Positions 51,913 through 60,750 of a stretch of 64,000 nucleotides of DNA are shown here, piece after piece; the stretch's first letter is position 1, and the number at the start of each line of letters is the position of its first letter. The DNA comes from Endomicrobiales bacterium (GTDB lineage Bacteria > Elusimicrobiota > Endomicrobiia > Endomicrobiales > JAFGGC01). A program made the position numbers and the translations under genes. The DNA lies in contig JAFGGC010000034.1 in NCBI GenBank assembly GCA_016930715.1, positions 16,337 to 80,336 of the forward strand, in the 5' to 3' direction. The notes under the pieces are model-generated. The model was not told the origin of the DNA. It saw only the letters and a program-made list of their open reading frames with translations, and did no database searches.

Positions 51913-52353
51913 ATGAAGACCTTGGAAAAGAGAAAGAGGCTGGTATTAAGCAGGGAAGAAAGCGACATACTGAAGTGGATCTATTTAAAAACGCTGCTGC
52001 CCGTCACAATAATTATCGTGCTGAGCTCGATAGTGCTCTACGCCGGGCTGCAGTACCTGATGCGGAACATCGCCTTCACGAATTACGGCGTCCTGCCCGG
52101 GGGAACCATACAGGACGTTTCCAGGTTCATAAAGGGCTACATCGGCATATCGGCGGCGAACGTCTTTTTGATGATAGCGCTTTCGGTAGTCGTGATGTAC
52201 CTTGTCATACAGAACCTCGTAATGCCGGTCATGAGGGTGACGCGCGAATTGAGGAAGGTTGTCGAAACGAACATGAAGTCCGAGATAACCGTGAGAAACA
52301 GCGACAAGCTTCTGGTCCCCCTGGTGGCGGTTATAAACAGGCTGATAAGATAA
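51913..52353 (+). CDS. Stand-alone HAMP-like membrane protein (second of two)
   Basis: 146 residues with gaggagg before the ATG. Two helices ([19 protein letters not shown] region and [19 protein letters not shown]) and then [20 protein letters not shown], a HAMP-like first helix with the conserved proline, followed by a short second helix ending at residue 146. Same plan as the protein at 47918. It follows the histidine kinase by 47 bases. Another frame through this region is open but shows no such structure. Confidence 0.7.
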   Translation: MKTLEKRKRLVLSREESDILKWIYLKTLLPVTIIIVLSSIVLYAGLQYLMRNIAFTNYGVLPGGTIQDVSRFIKGYIGISAANVFLMIALSVVVMYLVIQNLVMPVMRVTRELRKVVETNMKSEITVRNSDKLLVPLVAVINRLIR

Positions 52354-52488
52354 GCGTCGGAACAGCCGGTAGCGGCAACACCCTCCCCCGGCCTGAAAGC
52401 TGTTGTTAAAATACCTTCCGGTGACCTGGCGGCCATCAGACAACATTCATAGCGGAAGCATTCTGTCGTGCGCACAGCGCTGAAAACC

Positions 52489-55293
52489 ATGGAAAAAATA
52501 ACGATCCGCGGAGCCCGCGAGCACAACCTTAAGAATCTGAACCTCGAAATACCGAGGAACAGGCTTGTCGTCATCACGGGGCTTTCCGGGTCCGGCAAGT
52601 CATCGCTGGCTTTCGACACGATATACGCGGAAGGCCAGCGCCGCTACGTGGAGTCCCTTTCGGCATACGCCAGGCAGTTCCTGGAGCTGATGGACAAGCC
52701 CGACGTGGACATCATAGAAGGCCTGTCTCCCGCCATATCAATAGAGCAGAAAACGCCCTCGCACAATCCCCGTTCGACAGTCGGCACCGTCACCGAAATT
52801 TATGATTACCTAAGGCTTCTTTTCGCGCGGATAGGGCAGCCGAACTGCCCGCAGTGCGGAAAAGAGATCAAGCCCCAGTCCTCGCAGCAGATAATAGACG
52901 AAATAATGAGGTATCCCAAAGGCACCAGGCTCCAGATACTCTCGCCCCTTGTCAGGGGAAGGATAGGCACCTACGAGGAGCTGTTCGCCAGGCTGGCCAG
53001 GTCCGGTTACGCCAGGGTGAGGGTGGACGGTAAAGTCCGCCTTCTTGAAGAAAAAATAAAACTTGACCGCTACAGAAAGCACGCGATAGAGCTCGTCGTG
53101 GACAGGATAATAGCCGAGGACGGCGCCAGGGCCCGGGCGGCGGATTCCGTGGAGACGGCGCTGAAGGAATCAAAGGGCCTGGTGCTTGTCGTTTCGGGCG
53201 AGGGGAAGGCCCAGAAGGAGAGGTTTTTCAGCGAGCATCACGCCTGCACCGGGTGCGGCATCAGTCTGCCGGAGATCGAGCCGAGGCTTTTTTCGTTCAA
53301 CTCGCCCTACGGCGCCTGTTCCGAATGCACCGGGCTAGGGAACAAGATAGAGATTGACGAGGAGCTCGTGGTCCCAGACAAATCGCTCTCGGTTTCCAAA
53401 GGCGCGCTCCTGCCCTGGTCGAACCCGATAACCACCCGGACCCACAGGTGGAAGGGCGCCTGGGGAGGTTATTACTGGGAGATGATTAGCGCCGTGAGCC
53501 GCAGGCACGGCATATCAATGAACAAACCGTGGAAACAGCTTTCGAAAAAGCAGCAGGACATACTCCTTCACGGCGACGGAGATGATTTTGAGGGCGTTGT
53601 CACGAACATGGACAGGCGCTACAGGGAGACCGCATCCGATTACGTCAAGGAAGAGATATACAACAAGTACATGAGGAGGAGGGTCTGCCCGACCTGCGGC
53701 GGAAAGCGCCTCAAGAAAGAGGCGCTGTCGGTCACGGTCAGGGGGAAAACCATCGCTGACGTCACGGCGATGTCGGTCCAGCAGGCGAAGGAGTTTTTCG
53801 CGGACCTTCCGATGAGCGAAAAGGAAAAGGTCATAAGCAGGGCGGTGCTCAAGGAGATAAATTCCCGCCTCGCTTTTTTGAACAACGTGGGACTGGGTTA
53901 TTTGACGCTTGAAAGGGAAAGCTCGACGCTTGCCGGCGGCGAGGCCCAGAGGATAAACCTTGCCACGCAGATCGGTTCGGGCCTGACGGGCGTGTTGTAC
54001 GTCCTTGACGAGCCGTCCATAGGCCTTCATCAGAGGGACAACAAGCGGCTTCTTGACACGCTGATAACGCTCCGGGACCTCGGCAACACCCTTCTTGTCG
54101 TCGAGCACGACGAGGAGACGATGAGGATAGCCGACTGGATAATAGACCTCGGGCCCGGCGCGGGCATACACGGCGGACAGGTTGTCGCGCAGGGGCCTGT
54201 GAAGGAAATACTCAAAGAGAAAAAATCGCTTACGGCGCAGTACCTCAACGGAGGATTGAGGATACCTTTCCCGCAAAAAAGAAAGAAACCGGGAGCCAAG
54301 TTCGTTGAGATCAAAGGGGCCGCGCAGTTCAACCTCAAAAACATAGACGTCAAGATACCGCTGGGCCTGTGCGTCTGCGTGACCGGGGTTTCGGGTTCGG
54401 GCAAATCGACGCTCGTGCACGAGATACTCTACAAGGCGCTGGCTAAAGAACTGCACGAGAGCAAGGACCTGCCCGGCAGGCACAGGAGCATTTCGGGGTT
54501 CGAGCACCTCGACAAGGCGATAATAGTGGACCAGTCGCCCATAGGAAGGACGCCGCGCTCCAACCCCGCCACATACACCGGGGCCTTTTCGCCCATTAGG
54601 GACCTTTTCGCCGCCCTGCCCGAGTCCAAGGCGCGCGGCTACCAGCCGGGAAGGTTCTCGTTCAACGTAAAAGGGGGCAGGTGCGAGAACTGCCAGGGCG
54701 ACGGGACCCTCAAGATAGAGATGCAGTTCCTTCCGAACGTCTATGTCCACTGCGAGGTTTGCGGGGGAAAACGGTTCAACGAGGAGACGCTTCAGATAAG
54801 GTACAAGGGAAAGAACATAAGCGAAGTGCTCGATATGACGGTGGAGGAAGGCGCCGAGTTCTTCAAAAACATTCCCAACCTGAAAAGGGTCCTTGAGACG
54901 CTAAACGACGTCGGGCTCGGCTACATAAAACTGGGCCAGCCGGCCACGACGCTTTCCGGCGGCGAAGCCCAGAGGGTGAAACTTGCCGCCGAACTGTCGA
55001 AACGTTCGACAGGCAGGACGCTCTACATACTTGACGAGCCGACGACAGGCCTTCATTTCGCCGACGTAGAGAAACTGCTCGGCGTACTGCACAGGCTCGT
55101 TGACGCCGGCAACACGGTCCTCGTGATAGAGCATAACCTCGAGGTCGTCAAAACCGCCGACTGGATAATAGACCTCGGCCCGGAAGGCGGGGACAAGGGC
55201 GGCGGGATCACGGCGCAGGGCAGGCCGGAGGACGTGGCTGCGGTTCCGGGGTCCCATACCGGAAGGTATCTCAAACCTTATTTAAAAAACTGA
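52489..55293 (+). CDS. uvrA: Excinuclease ABC subunit A
   Basis: 934 residues from the ATG at 52489; an earlier GTG at 52468 adds seven residues. First ATP site [20 protein letters not shown], then [13 protein letters not shown]. First zinc finger [12 protein letters not shown] to CSECTG. Signature [17 protein letters not shown]. Second Walker [11 protein letters not shown] and second zinc finger with CENCQGDG and CEVCGGKRF. Second signature [17 protein letters not shown]. Nucleotide excision repair damage recognition. 135 non-coding bases upstream show no clear promoter. Confidence 0.98.
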   Translation: MEKITIRGAREHNLKNLNLEIPRNRLVVITGLSGSGKSSLAFDTIYAEGQRRYVESLSAYARQFLELMDKPDVDIIEGLSPAISIEQKTPSHNPRSTVGTVTEIYDYLRLLFARIGQPNCPQCGKEIKPQSSQQIIDEIMRYPKGTRLQILSPLVRGRIGTYEELFARLARSGYARVRVDGKVRLLEEKIKLDRYRKHAIELVVDRIIAEDGARARAADSVETALKESKGLVLVVSGEGKAQKERFFSEHHACTGCGISLPEIEPRLFSFNSPYGACSECTGLGNKIEIDEELVVPDKSLSVSKGALLPWSNPITTRTHRWKGAWGGYYWEMISAVSRRHGISMNKPWKQLSKKQQDILLHGDGDDFEGVVTNMDRRYRETASDYVKEEIYNKYMRRRVCPTCGGKRLKKEALSVTVRGKTIADVTAMSVQQAKEFFADLPMSEKEKVISRAVLKEINSRLAFLNNVGLGYLTLERESSTLAGGEAQRINLATQIGSGLTGVLYVLDEPSIGLHQRDNKRLLDTLITLRDLGNTLLVVEHDEETMRIADWIIDLGPGAGIHGGQVVAQGPVKEILKEKKSLTAQYLNGGLRIPFPQKRKKPGAKFVEIKGAAQFNLKNIDVKIPLGLCVCVTGVSGSGKSTLVHEILYKALAKELHESKDLPGRHRSISGFEHLDKAIIVDQSPIGRTPRSNPATYTGAFSPIRDLFAALPESKARGYQPGRFSFNVKGGRCENCQGDGTLKIEMQFLPNVYVHCEVCGGKRFNEETLQIRYKGKNISEVLDMTVEEGAEFFKNIPNLKRVLETLNDVGLGYIKLGQPATTLSGGEAQRVKLAAELSKRSTGRTLYILDEPTTGLHFADVEKLLGVLHRLVDAGNTVLVIEHNLEVVKTADWIIDLGPEGGDKGGGITAQGRPEDVAAVPGSHTGRYLKPYLKN

Positions 55294-55327
55294 TTTTAAG
55301 CGGTATTTTTAATGTGATTCATCCAAT

Positions 55328-55356
55328 TTGACACGCAACGAAATATTAGTTAGAAT
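55328..55356 (+). promoter_or_regulatory. Promoter of the pal-cpoB-tolA-tolB group
   Basis: TTGACA (55328-55333), 17-base spacer, TAGAAT (55351-55356), 35 bases before the pal ATG, with aaaggaggcgg as Shine-Dalgarno. Confidence 0.75.
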
Positions 55357-55390
55357 TGAAACAACGAAAAAACAAAAAGGAGGCGGTACT

Positions 55391-55882
55391 ATGTTCAAAA
55401 AGGCGATTTTTATTCTTGTTGCGGGAGTGTTTCTGTTCGGATGCGCCAAAAAACAGGTGTTGAAATCCGACCGGGACAGCATGGTCCCGCCGGGGCAGGA
55501 GGATGTTGACGAAACATCGATCCGCTATGATGACTGGACAAAGATATCCGAGCTTAAAACCGTGAATTTTGACTATGACAGTTCGGTGCTGACCGATTCC
55601 GCGAGGGCGGTACTGAAGAAAAACGCCGAGTACCTGAAGTCCAATCCTGATATTACCGTGCTCGTGGCTGGCCACTGCGACGAACGCGGCACGATAGAAT
55701 ACAACCTCGCTCTCGGACAGAGAAGGGCGGCGGCCGTCCGACGGTATTACGGCAACCTCGGCGTGAAACTCGGCAACATAGGCACGATATCCTACGGCGA
55801 AGAAGACCCCGTTGACCCGGCCAGCAACGAGACGGCCTGGTCAAAAAACCGCAGGGCCGAGACCAAGGTCAGGAAGAAATAA
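55391..55882 (+). CDS. pal: Peptidoglycan-associated lipoprotein
   Basis: 163 residues from the ATG at 55391 behind a strong Shine-Dalgarno. Lipobox FLFGC (C18). The OmpA-like peptidoglycan-binding domain spans residues about 55-160: VNFDYDSSVLTD, AGHCDERGTIEYNLALGQRR with the DAP-contacting D and R, and SYGEEDPVDP near the end. It anchors the outer membrane to peptidoglycan as part of Tol-Pal. First gene after the promoter. Confidence 0.95.
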   Translation: MFKKAIFILVAGVFLFGCAKKQVLKSDRDSMVPPGQEDVDETSIRYDDWTKISELKTVNFDYDSSVLTDSARAVLKKNAEYLKSNPDITVLVAGHCDERGTIEYNLALGQRRAAAVRRYYGNLGVKLGNIGTISYGEEDPVDPASNETAWSKNRRAETKVRKK

Positions 55883-55920
55883 GTTAAACGGCAAAAAAGT
55901 CTTTTGAAGAAATACAACCG

Positions 55921-56637
55921 ATGAATATTTACTCAAGATGTTTGTGCCTTCCCGCGCTGCTGCTTGTCTTGGCCGGGTTTTCGGGCTGCATCGCGACGTC
56001 CTCAGAGATGTCCGGCCTTCGCGACGATATCTACGAGCTCCAGCTCAAACTGAACGAGCTTCAGAGCAACCAGGCCGACCTTTCCTCAAAAATGGACACT
56101 ATGATGTCCAAGATGGACCTCCTCTCCTCGGACCTTGAGGAAACGAGGAACAGGATGTCGCTTCTGGGCCAGCGCCTTGACGACGTGGAATCCAACATCT
56201 CGCAGAGAGTTAACAAGCTTTCCCAGCACCTTTCCGGCTCCTCCATTTCCGTTCCGCCCCCGCCTTCCGAAGTCTACCGCATGGCGTACAGCGATTTCTC
56301 AAGAGGGAAATTCGAGCTTGCCATAACGGGTTTCAGGTCGTACCTTGAAAAATACCCCCAAGGGGAGATGGCGCCGCAGAGCCGCTATTACATAGGCGAA
56401 AGCTATTACGCGCAGGACGACTGGCAGAAGGCCGCGGAGGAATTCGACCTCGTGGAGAAAGAGTACCCCAAAATCGGTTCGGTCGCATCGGCGCGTTTCA
56501 AGAAAGCGCTCTGCCTTGAACAGTCGGGCAAGAAAGAGGAAGCCAAAGACCTTTTCGAATCGCTATTGAAGGACTACCCTAACAGCCCCGAAGCTTTCAG
56601 TGCTAAGGATAAACTTAAAATCACTGATGGAAAATGA
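55921..56637 (+). CDS. cpoB: CpoB/YbgF-like periplasmic coordinator lipoprotein
   Basis: 238 residues. Signal with AGFSGC (C23), so a lipoprotein here. A coiled coil with heptads (residues about 30-105, LQLKLNELQSNQADLSSKMD) is followed by three TPRs (AYSDFSRGKFELAITGF, DDWQKAAEEFDLVEKEYP, SGKKEEAKDLFESLLKDYP). CpoB links Tol with PBP1B-driven septal synthesis in E. coli. It sits between pal and the tolA-like gene and overlaps the latter by 11 bases. Confidence 0.9.
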   Translation: MNIYSRCLCLPALLLVLAGFSGCIATSSEMSGLRDDIYELQLKLNELQSNQADLSSKMDTMMSKMDLLSSDLEETRNRMSLLGQRLDDVESNISQRVNKLSQHLSGSSISVPPPPSEVYRMAYSDFSRGKFELAITGFRSYLEKYPQGEMAPQSRYYIGESYYAQDDWQKAAEEFDLVEKEYPKIGSVASARFKKALCLEQSGKKEEAKDLFESLLKDYPNSPEAFSAKDKLKITDGK

Positions 56638-57259
56638 TATCAAGCTGTATCTTGCGCTCTCCCTGGCGGCCCACCTGAGCGTGTTCGCGGTTTCCGGCGC
56701 CCTGTCAAAACGTTCAACTTACATCGTAGTCCCGATAGACCTTATGCTACACGGCCCCGCGCGGCCGGCCGCCCGGAAGGCGGAACAAGCTGTCCCCGAC
56801 AAGATAGAAAACCTCGTCAAGAAGCAGGAAAAGGCCGAAGAAATACCTGTGGCCGAGAAAAAAAAGGCCGATGAGAAAAAAAAGGCGGCGGAAGAGGTCT
56901 CCGATAAAAAAGCCGAGGACAGCGCCAAGGGGGCGCCCGGCGGCGACGGCTATTCCGGGCCGGTCAGCTTCGATATATCCAACTTTCCGTTCACATACTA
57001 CACGAACCAGATAGTGAGAAAGATAGGCCGTTTCTGGCAGTGGTCGCGCGAGTTCGGGCGGCTGAAGACTGTCGTGTATTTCAAGATACTGCGCGACGGG
57101 CAGGTGGCAAAGATTGACGTGAAAGATTCTTCGGGAGATTCGCTGTTCGACGCCCAGGCCGTGAGGGCCGTCACTCTTTCGACGCCCTTTCCGCCTTTGC
57201 CAGAGAGTTATCCCGGGGAAGACCTGGGGGTTTATTTCGAGTTCACTTATCGGGAGTAG
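56627..57259 (+). CDS. Short TolA/TonB-type energy transducer
   Basis: 210 residues from the ATG at 56627. One N-terminal membrane helix (LYLALSLAAHLSVFAVSGAL), a Lys/Glu/Ala-rich helical stretch at about 55-105 (KKQEKAEE, EKKKADEKKKAAEE), and a C-terminal TonB-like domain (about 125-210, VYFKILRDGQVAKIDVKDSS and FPPLPESYPGEDLGVYFEFTY). By context between cpoB and tolB it acts as TolA, though the C-terminal domain looks TonB-like and the helix is much shorter than in E. coli TolA. tolQ and tolR are not in the window. Confidence 0.82.
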   Translation: MENDIKLYLALSLAAHLSVFAVSGALSKRSTYIVVPIDLMLHGPARPAARKAEQAVPDKIENLVKKQEKAEEIPVAEKKKADEKKKAAEEVSDKKAEDSAKGAPGGDGYSGPVSFDISNFPFTYYTNQIVRKIGRFWQWSREFGRLKTVVYFKILRDGQVAKIDVKDSSGDSLFDAQAVRAVTLSTPFPPLPESYPGEDLGVYFEFTYRE

Positions 57260-57260
57260 G

Positions 57261-57357
57261 TAAATGGTAAAGGGTAAAAGGTAAAAGGTACAAGTTAAAG
57301 ATCAAGACTAAAAAGTCATTGCCGCTAACTTTTACCATTTACCTTGCACCTTGTGCC
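57261..57357. repeat. GGTAAA-type inverted repeat
   Basis: Left arm TAAATGGTAAAGGGTAAAAG (57261-57280) continued by GTAAAAGGTACAAG; right arm TAACTTTTACCATTTACCTT (57326-57345) continued by GCACCTTGTGCC. It fills the gap between the tolA-like and tolB genes. Confidence 0.65.
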
Positions 57358-57374
57358 TTTATCACACAGATTCT

Positions 57375-58649
57375 ATGACGCGACAAAAAGCATTATTTAT
57401 CTCGGTATTTATCTTATTCATAGCTCTTCGTGCGGGGGCGATGGACGTCTATTTGAGTTTGTCGGCGCACGGCCAGAGGACGGATTTCGCTTTCGCGGGT
57501 TTCATCCCGGAAAACGAGAGCATAGAGGAAGCCAAGTTCTGCAGGATGACGGGCGCGGTCTTGAGGGCTGACCTTCTGTTCTCGAGGTACTTCAACCTTG
57601 TCGAGGGCGGCCCCTTTTTCACCGGAAAAGACGAAGAGCTTCTCAAGTGGGCCGACCTCGGGGTGGACATACTCATAGCGGGCTGGGTGTCCGTTTCCGG
57701 AGAGAACCTGAAAGTGAAGGCCGCTATGATGGACGTCGGTTCCAGAAGGCACATCTGGCAGAGGACCTACAAGGGAACGGTGCACGAGTACCGGCGCCTC
57801 GCGCACGAGATAAACGACGACATAGTCCTTCATTTCACGGGAGAGCGCGGCATAGCGCACACCAAGATAGTTTTTACCAACAACCAGACCGGGAAAAAGG
57901 AACTCTACGTGATGGACTACGACGGACAGAACGTCCGCCGGCTCACGAGCGACAATTCGATAAACATACTTCCTGAATGGTCGCCTGACGGCGAAGAAAT
58001 ACTGTACACCACGTACAAGCACGGCAACCCCGATCTCTACGCGCTCAAACTATCGAACAACTCCAAGCGCGCGGTGTCGGTCGTGCAGGGCCTCAACGCC
58101 GCCGGCTCGTATTCCCCGGACGGCAGGATGATAGCCCTCACAATATCCGCCGGCAAGAACCCGAATCTTTATCTCATCACGCCGAGGGGAGAGGCGCTCA
58201 GGAAGCTCACCAGGGGCACTTCCATCGAAACAAGCCCGTCGTTCGCCCCCAACGGCAGGGAGATAGTGTTCATTTCCGACAAGCCCGGGTATCCTCAGCC
58301 GTACATAATGAACCTTGACGGCACGAACATCCGCCGGCTTTACACCGAGGGTTTTTCGGATTCTCCGGCCTGGTCTCCAAGGGGCGATATGATAGTGTTT
58401 TCGATGCGCCTCGGAAGGGAGAACTACGACCTCTACATATACAACCTCGAAAGAGACAGGATATCCCGCCTGACGCAGGACGAGAAAAACAACGAGAACC
58501 CTTCCTGGTCCCCCGACGGCAGGTTCATCGCTTTCACGTCAACGCGCTCCGGCAGAAGCGAGATATACGTGATAGCGGCCGACGGTTCCGGGCAGAAGAA
58601 GGTGGCCGATATCCCGGGTGCGTCTTTCACTCCTTCCTGGTCGCCGTAA
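57375..58649 (+). CDS. tolB: Tol-Pal system beta-propeller protein TolB
   Basis: 424 residues from the ATG at 57375. Signal peptide to about residue 22 (ALRAGA-M). An N-terminal domain (residues 25-160) with ADLGVDILIAGWVS is followed by a six-bladed propeller of WD40-like repeats: PEWSPDGEEILYTTY, GSYSPDGRMIALT, PSFAPNGREIVFIS, PAWSPRGDMIVFS and PSWSPDGRFIAFTS. It binds Pal and cpoB-TolA partners in the periplasm. The gene order pal-cpoB-tolA-tolB differs from E. coli. Confidence 0.95.
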   Translation: MTRQKALFISVFILFIALRAGAMDVYLSLSAHGQRTDFAFAGFIPENESIEEAKFCRMTGAVLRADLLFSRYFNLVEGGPFFTGKDEELLKWADLGVDILIAGWVSVSGENLKVKAAMMDVGSRRHIWQRTYKGTVHEYRRLAHEINDDIVLHFTGERGIAHTKIVFTNNQTGKKELYVMDYDGQNVRRLTSDNSINILPEWSPDGEEILYTTYKHGNPDLYALKLSNNSKRAVSVVQGLNAAGSYSPDGRMIALTISAGKNPNLYLITPRGEALRKLTRGTSIETSPSFAPNGREIVFISDKPGYPQPYIMNLDGTNIRRLYTEGFSDSPAWSPRGDMIVFSMRLGRENYDLYIYNLERDRISRLTQDEKNNENPSWSPDGRFIAFTSTRSGRSEIYVIAADGSGQKKVADIPGASFTPSWSP

Positions 58650-58670
58650 AGTCAGCAAAAGGACAGTTCT

Positions 58671-59687
58671 ATGGTAAAGACGAAAATAGTTTGCACGCTC
58701 GGCCCCGCATCTGCATCCGAGACGGTTTTGAGGAAGATGATGCTCGAGGGGATGGACGTTGCGCGCCTCAATTTCTCCCACGGCAGTCCTTCGGGTCACT
58801 TCGGACGAATGCGGATAGTCAGGAAACTCAACAAGAAGTACGGAAGGCGCGTTAAGGTGCTTCAGGACCTCGAAGGATACAGGATACGGGTCGGTTCACC
58901 GGCCGCCGGGCAGGTGGAACTCAAACCCCGGCAGAACGTGTTCATAGTGAATGAAGGCGCGAAAAAAAAGGCCCCGGGTGTTCTGCCCATAGACTACGAC
59001 GGGCGGCTTTCGGCGATAAGGCCGGGCCACCGCGTATTCATAGACGACGGCAGGATAGCTCTTGAAGTGAAATCATCTTCGGCAAGGCGCGTCTGCGCCA
59101 AGGTCATAGTGGGCGGGACGCTAAAGGCGCGCAAGGGCGTCAACCTGCCCGACACGGAGCTTAAATTCAGCGGCCTCACCGAAAAGGACAGGCGCGACCT
59201 TGAGTTCGGAATAAAACACAAGGTTGATTTCATCGCGCAGTCTTTCGTGCGGGACAAAGGCGACATCGAACTCATCCGTGATATAGTCAAAAAAAGGCAT
59301 CCTTCCTGCGGGCTGATAGCCAAGATCGAGAACCGCGACGGTATAAAAAACATCGGACGCATACTCGACGCCGCCGACGGCATTATGATAGCGCGCGGCG
59401 ATATGGGGATATCGATACCGATATATGAGGTGCCGATCGTGCAAAAAGAGATAATCAGGGAATGCAACAGGCGCAGGAAACTCGTCATAACCGCCACGCA
59501 GATGCTTGAAAGCATGACCGAAAACCCCGTGCCGACCAGGGCGGAAGTGACGGACGTCGCCAACGCGGTGATAGACGGCACGGATATGGTGATGCTCTCC
59601 GGCGAGACCGCGGTCGGAAAATACCCGCAAAAAACCGTGCGAATGATGAACCAGATACTCAAGTTCACGGAATCGCGCAGGCCTTGA
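58671..59687 (+). CDS. pyk: Pyruvate kinase, short form lacking the C-terminal domain
   Basis: 338 residues against about 470 usual. Domains A and B are present: [36 protein letters not shown] (catalytic lysine), [14 protein letters not shown] and [29 protein letters not shown] replaces the usual DLKGPEIR. The allosteric C-terminal domain is absent; the frame ends cleanly at TESRRP with no remnant after it. It probably converts PEP to pyruvate without the usual effector control. Follows tolB by 21 bases. Confidence 0.9.
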   Translation: MVKTKIVCTLGPASASETVLRKMMLEGMDVARLNFSHGSPSGHFGRMRIVRKLNKKYGRRVKVLQDLEGYRIRVGSPAAGQVELKPRQNVFIVNEGAKKKAPGVLPIDYDGRLSAIRPGHRVFIDDGRIALEVKSSSARRVCAKVIVGGTLKARKGVNLPDTELKFSGLTEKDRRDLEFGIKHKVDFIAQSFVRDKGDIELIRDIVKKRHPSCGLIAKIENRDGIKNIGRILDAADGIMIARGDMGISIPIYEVPIVQKEIIRECNRRRKLVITATQMLESMTENPVPTRAEVTDVANAVIDGTDMVMLSGETAVGKYPQKTVRMMNQILKFTESRRP

Positions 59688-59706
59688 TTCCTGTTCAGGG
59701 GAACAC

Positions 59707-60735
59707 TTGCCTAAACTTAAAAAATACATCTTGAACCTTTTGCTTGTGTTTTTAGGGATTGCCGCCGCTTTGGTTGCCGGCGAGCTCGCGGCGCGTTTCA
59801 TTCCGGGCTGCGGTTTCGAAGAAATGGCGCTTTCCAACCTGCTTACCGGGGCCGCGAACTGGAAAAGGCAGTACCGTCGTTCGCCGGAGCTCGGGTACGA
59901 ACTTGTCCCGAACGCCGTGCCGGGTATAAACTCGTTCGGAATGAGGGACAAGGAGTACAGCTTGAAAAAGAGCGCGGGCGTTTTCAGGATACTGCTTCTT
60001 GGTGACAGCATTACCGAGGAGGGAAAATGGAGCGAGTACGTCGAGGACGCTCTCAACGCCGCTCACGGTGGAAAGTATGAGCTGCTTAACGCTGCCGTGC
60101 GCGGTTGGAATATATGGCCCTACTGGGCTTACGTGACTAAGAAGTCCAGGAAGTTCGAGCCGGATATGATAATGCTGGGCCTCTGCCTGAATGATATGGA
60201 CGGCGGGGCATACGCTCCTACCATCCTGTATAATTCCAGGGACGCGTCGGTCAGTTTTTTCTGCGTGCAGGCGGGCGGCAAGGCAATACCCGAGCTGACA
60301 ATGAAGGTCTCTCCGTATCTCTACGTGCACTCGTACCTTTACAGGTCATTGGTGAAGATGCTGAACTCAAAAAGGTTCTCCTCGGCAGGCGAGGACATAT
60401 CAAAATATGAGCCCGTGAATATGATGTCCGATATCGTCCGGATGTACCCCGGCAGGGTCCTGGCGGTGGTATTCCCTTATTTGAAGCCCCTGCGGGAATA
60501 CACGCCTTTTGAAAGGATGCGCTACGACAAGACGATTGAAGTTCTTCGGGAATGTTCGGTTCCCTATCTTGACCTCACGCCGCATTTCAACAGCTACGGA
60601 AAGCGGATAATTGAGTTCAGGGACCGGCCGGACGACCCGGTACATTTTAACGACGAAGCCAACAGGATCAAAGCCGGAATAATACAACGCTGGCTGTCTA
60701 TTGAACTTGAAAAGATGCGGAACAGCCGTACCTGA
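59707..60735 (+). CDS. Membrane-anchored SGNH/GDSL hydrolase-like protein
   Basis: 342 residues, TTG start with aggggaac upstream. An N-terminal membrane helix (residues 8-30), then an SGNH hydrolase core: LLLGDSITEEG with S101 as nucleophile, NAAVRGWNIW (G block), GLCLNDMDGG (N block) and PVHFNDEANR (D-x-x-H-like end). Such anchored esterases add or remove acetyl groups on cell-surface glycans in the periplasm. The next gene is a polytopic membrane protein of the glycan class. Confidence 0.78.
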   Translation: MPKLKKYILNLLLVFLGIAAALVAGELAARFIPGCGFEEMALSNLLTGAANWKRQYRRSPELGYELVPNAVPGINSFGMRDKEYSLKKSAGVFRILLLGDSITEEGKWSEYVEDALNAAHGGKYELLNAAVRGWNIWPYWAYVTKKSRKFEPDMIMLGLCLNDMDGGAYAPTILYNSRDASVSFFCVQAGGKAIPELTMKVSPYLYVHSYLYRSLVKMLNSKRFSSAGEDISKYEPVNMMSDIVRMYPGRVLAVVFPYLKPLREYTPFERMRYDKTIEVLRECSVPYLDLTPHFNSYGKRIIEFRDRPDDPVHFNDEANRIKAGIIQRWLSIELEKMRNSRT

Positions 60736-60750
60736 CGCCGGTTTTAGACT

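Noticed and set aside
51867..52409. Plus-strand ORF of 180 codons overlapping the second HAMP protein
   Set aside because: Arg/His-rich without hydrophobic pattern; the 146-codon frame has a Shine-Dalgarno, two membrane helices and a HAMP-like segment.
53515..54750. Minus-strand ORF of 411 codons
   Set aside because: It is the mirror of uvrA codons; the plus strand has all UvrA motifs through the same stretch.
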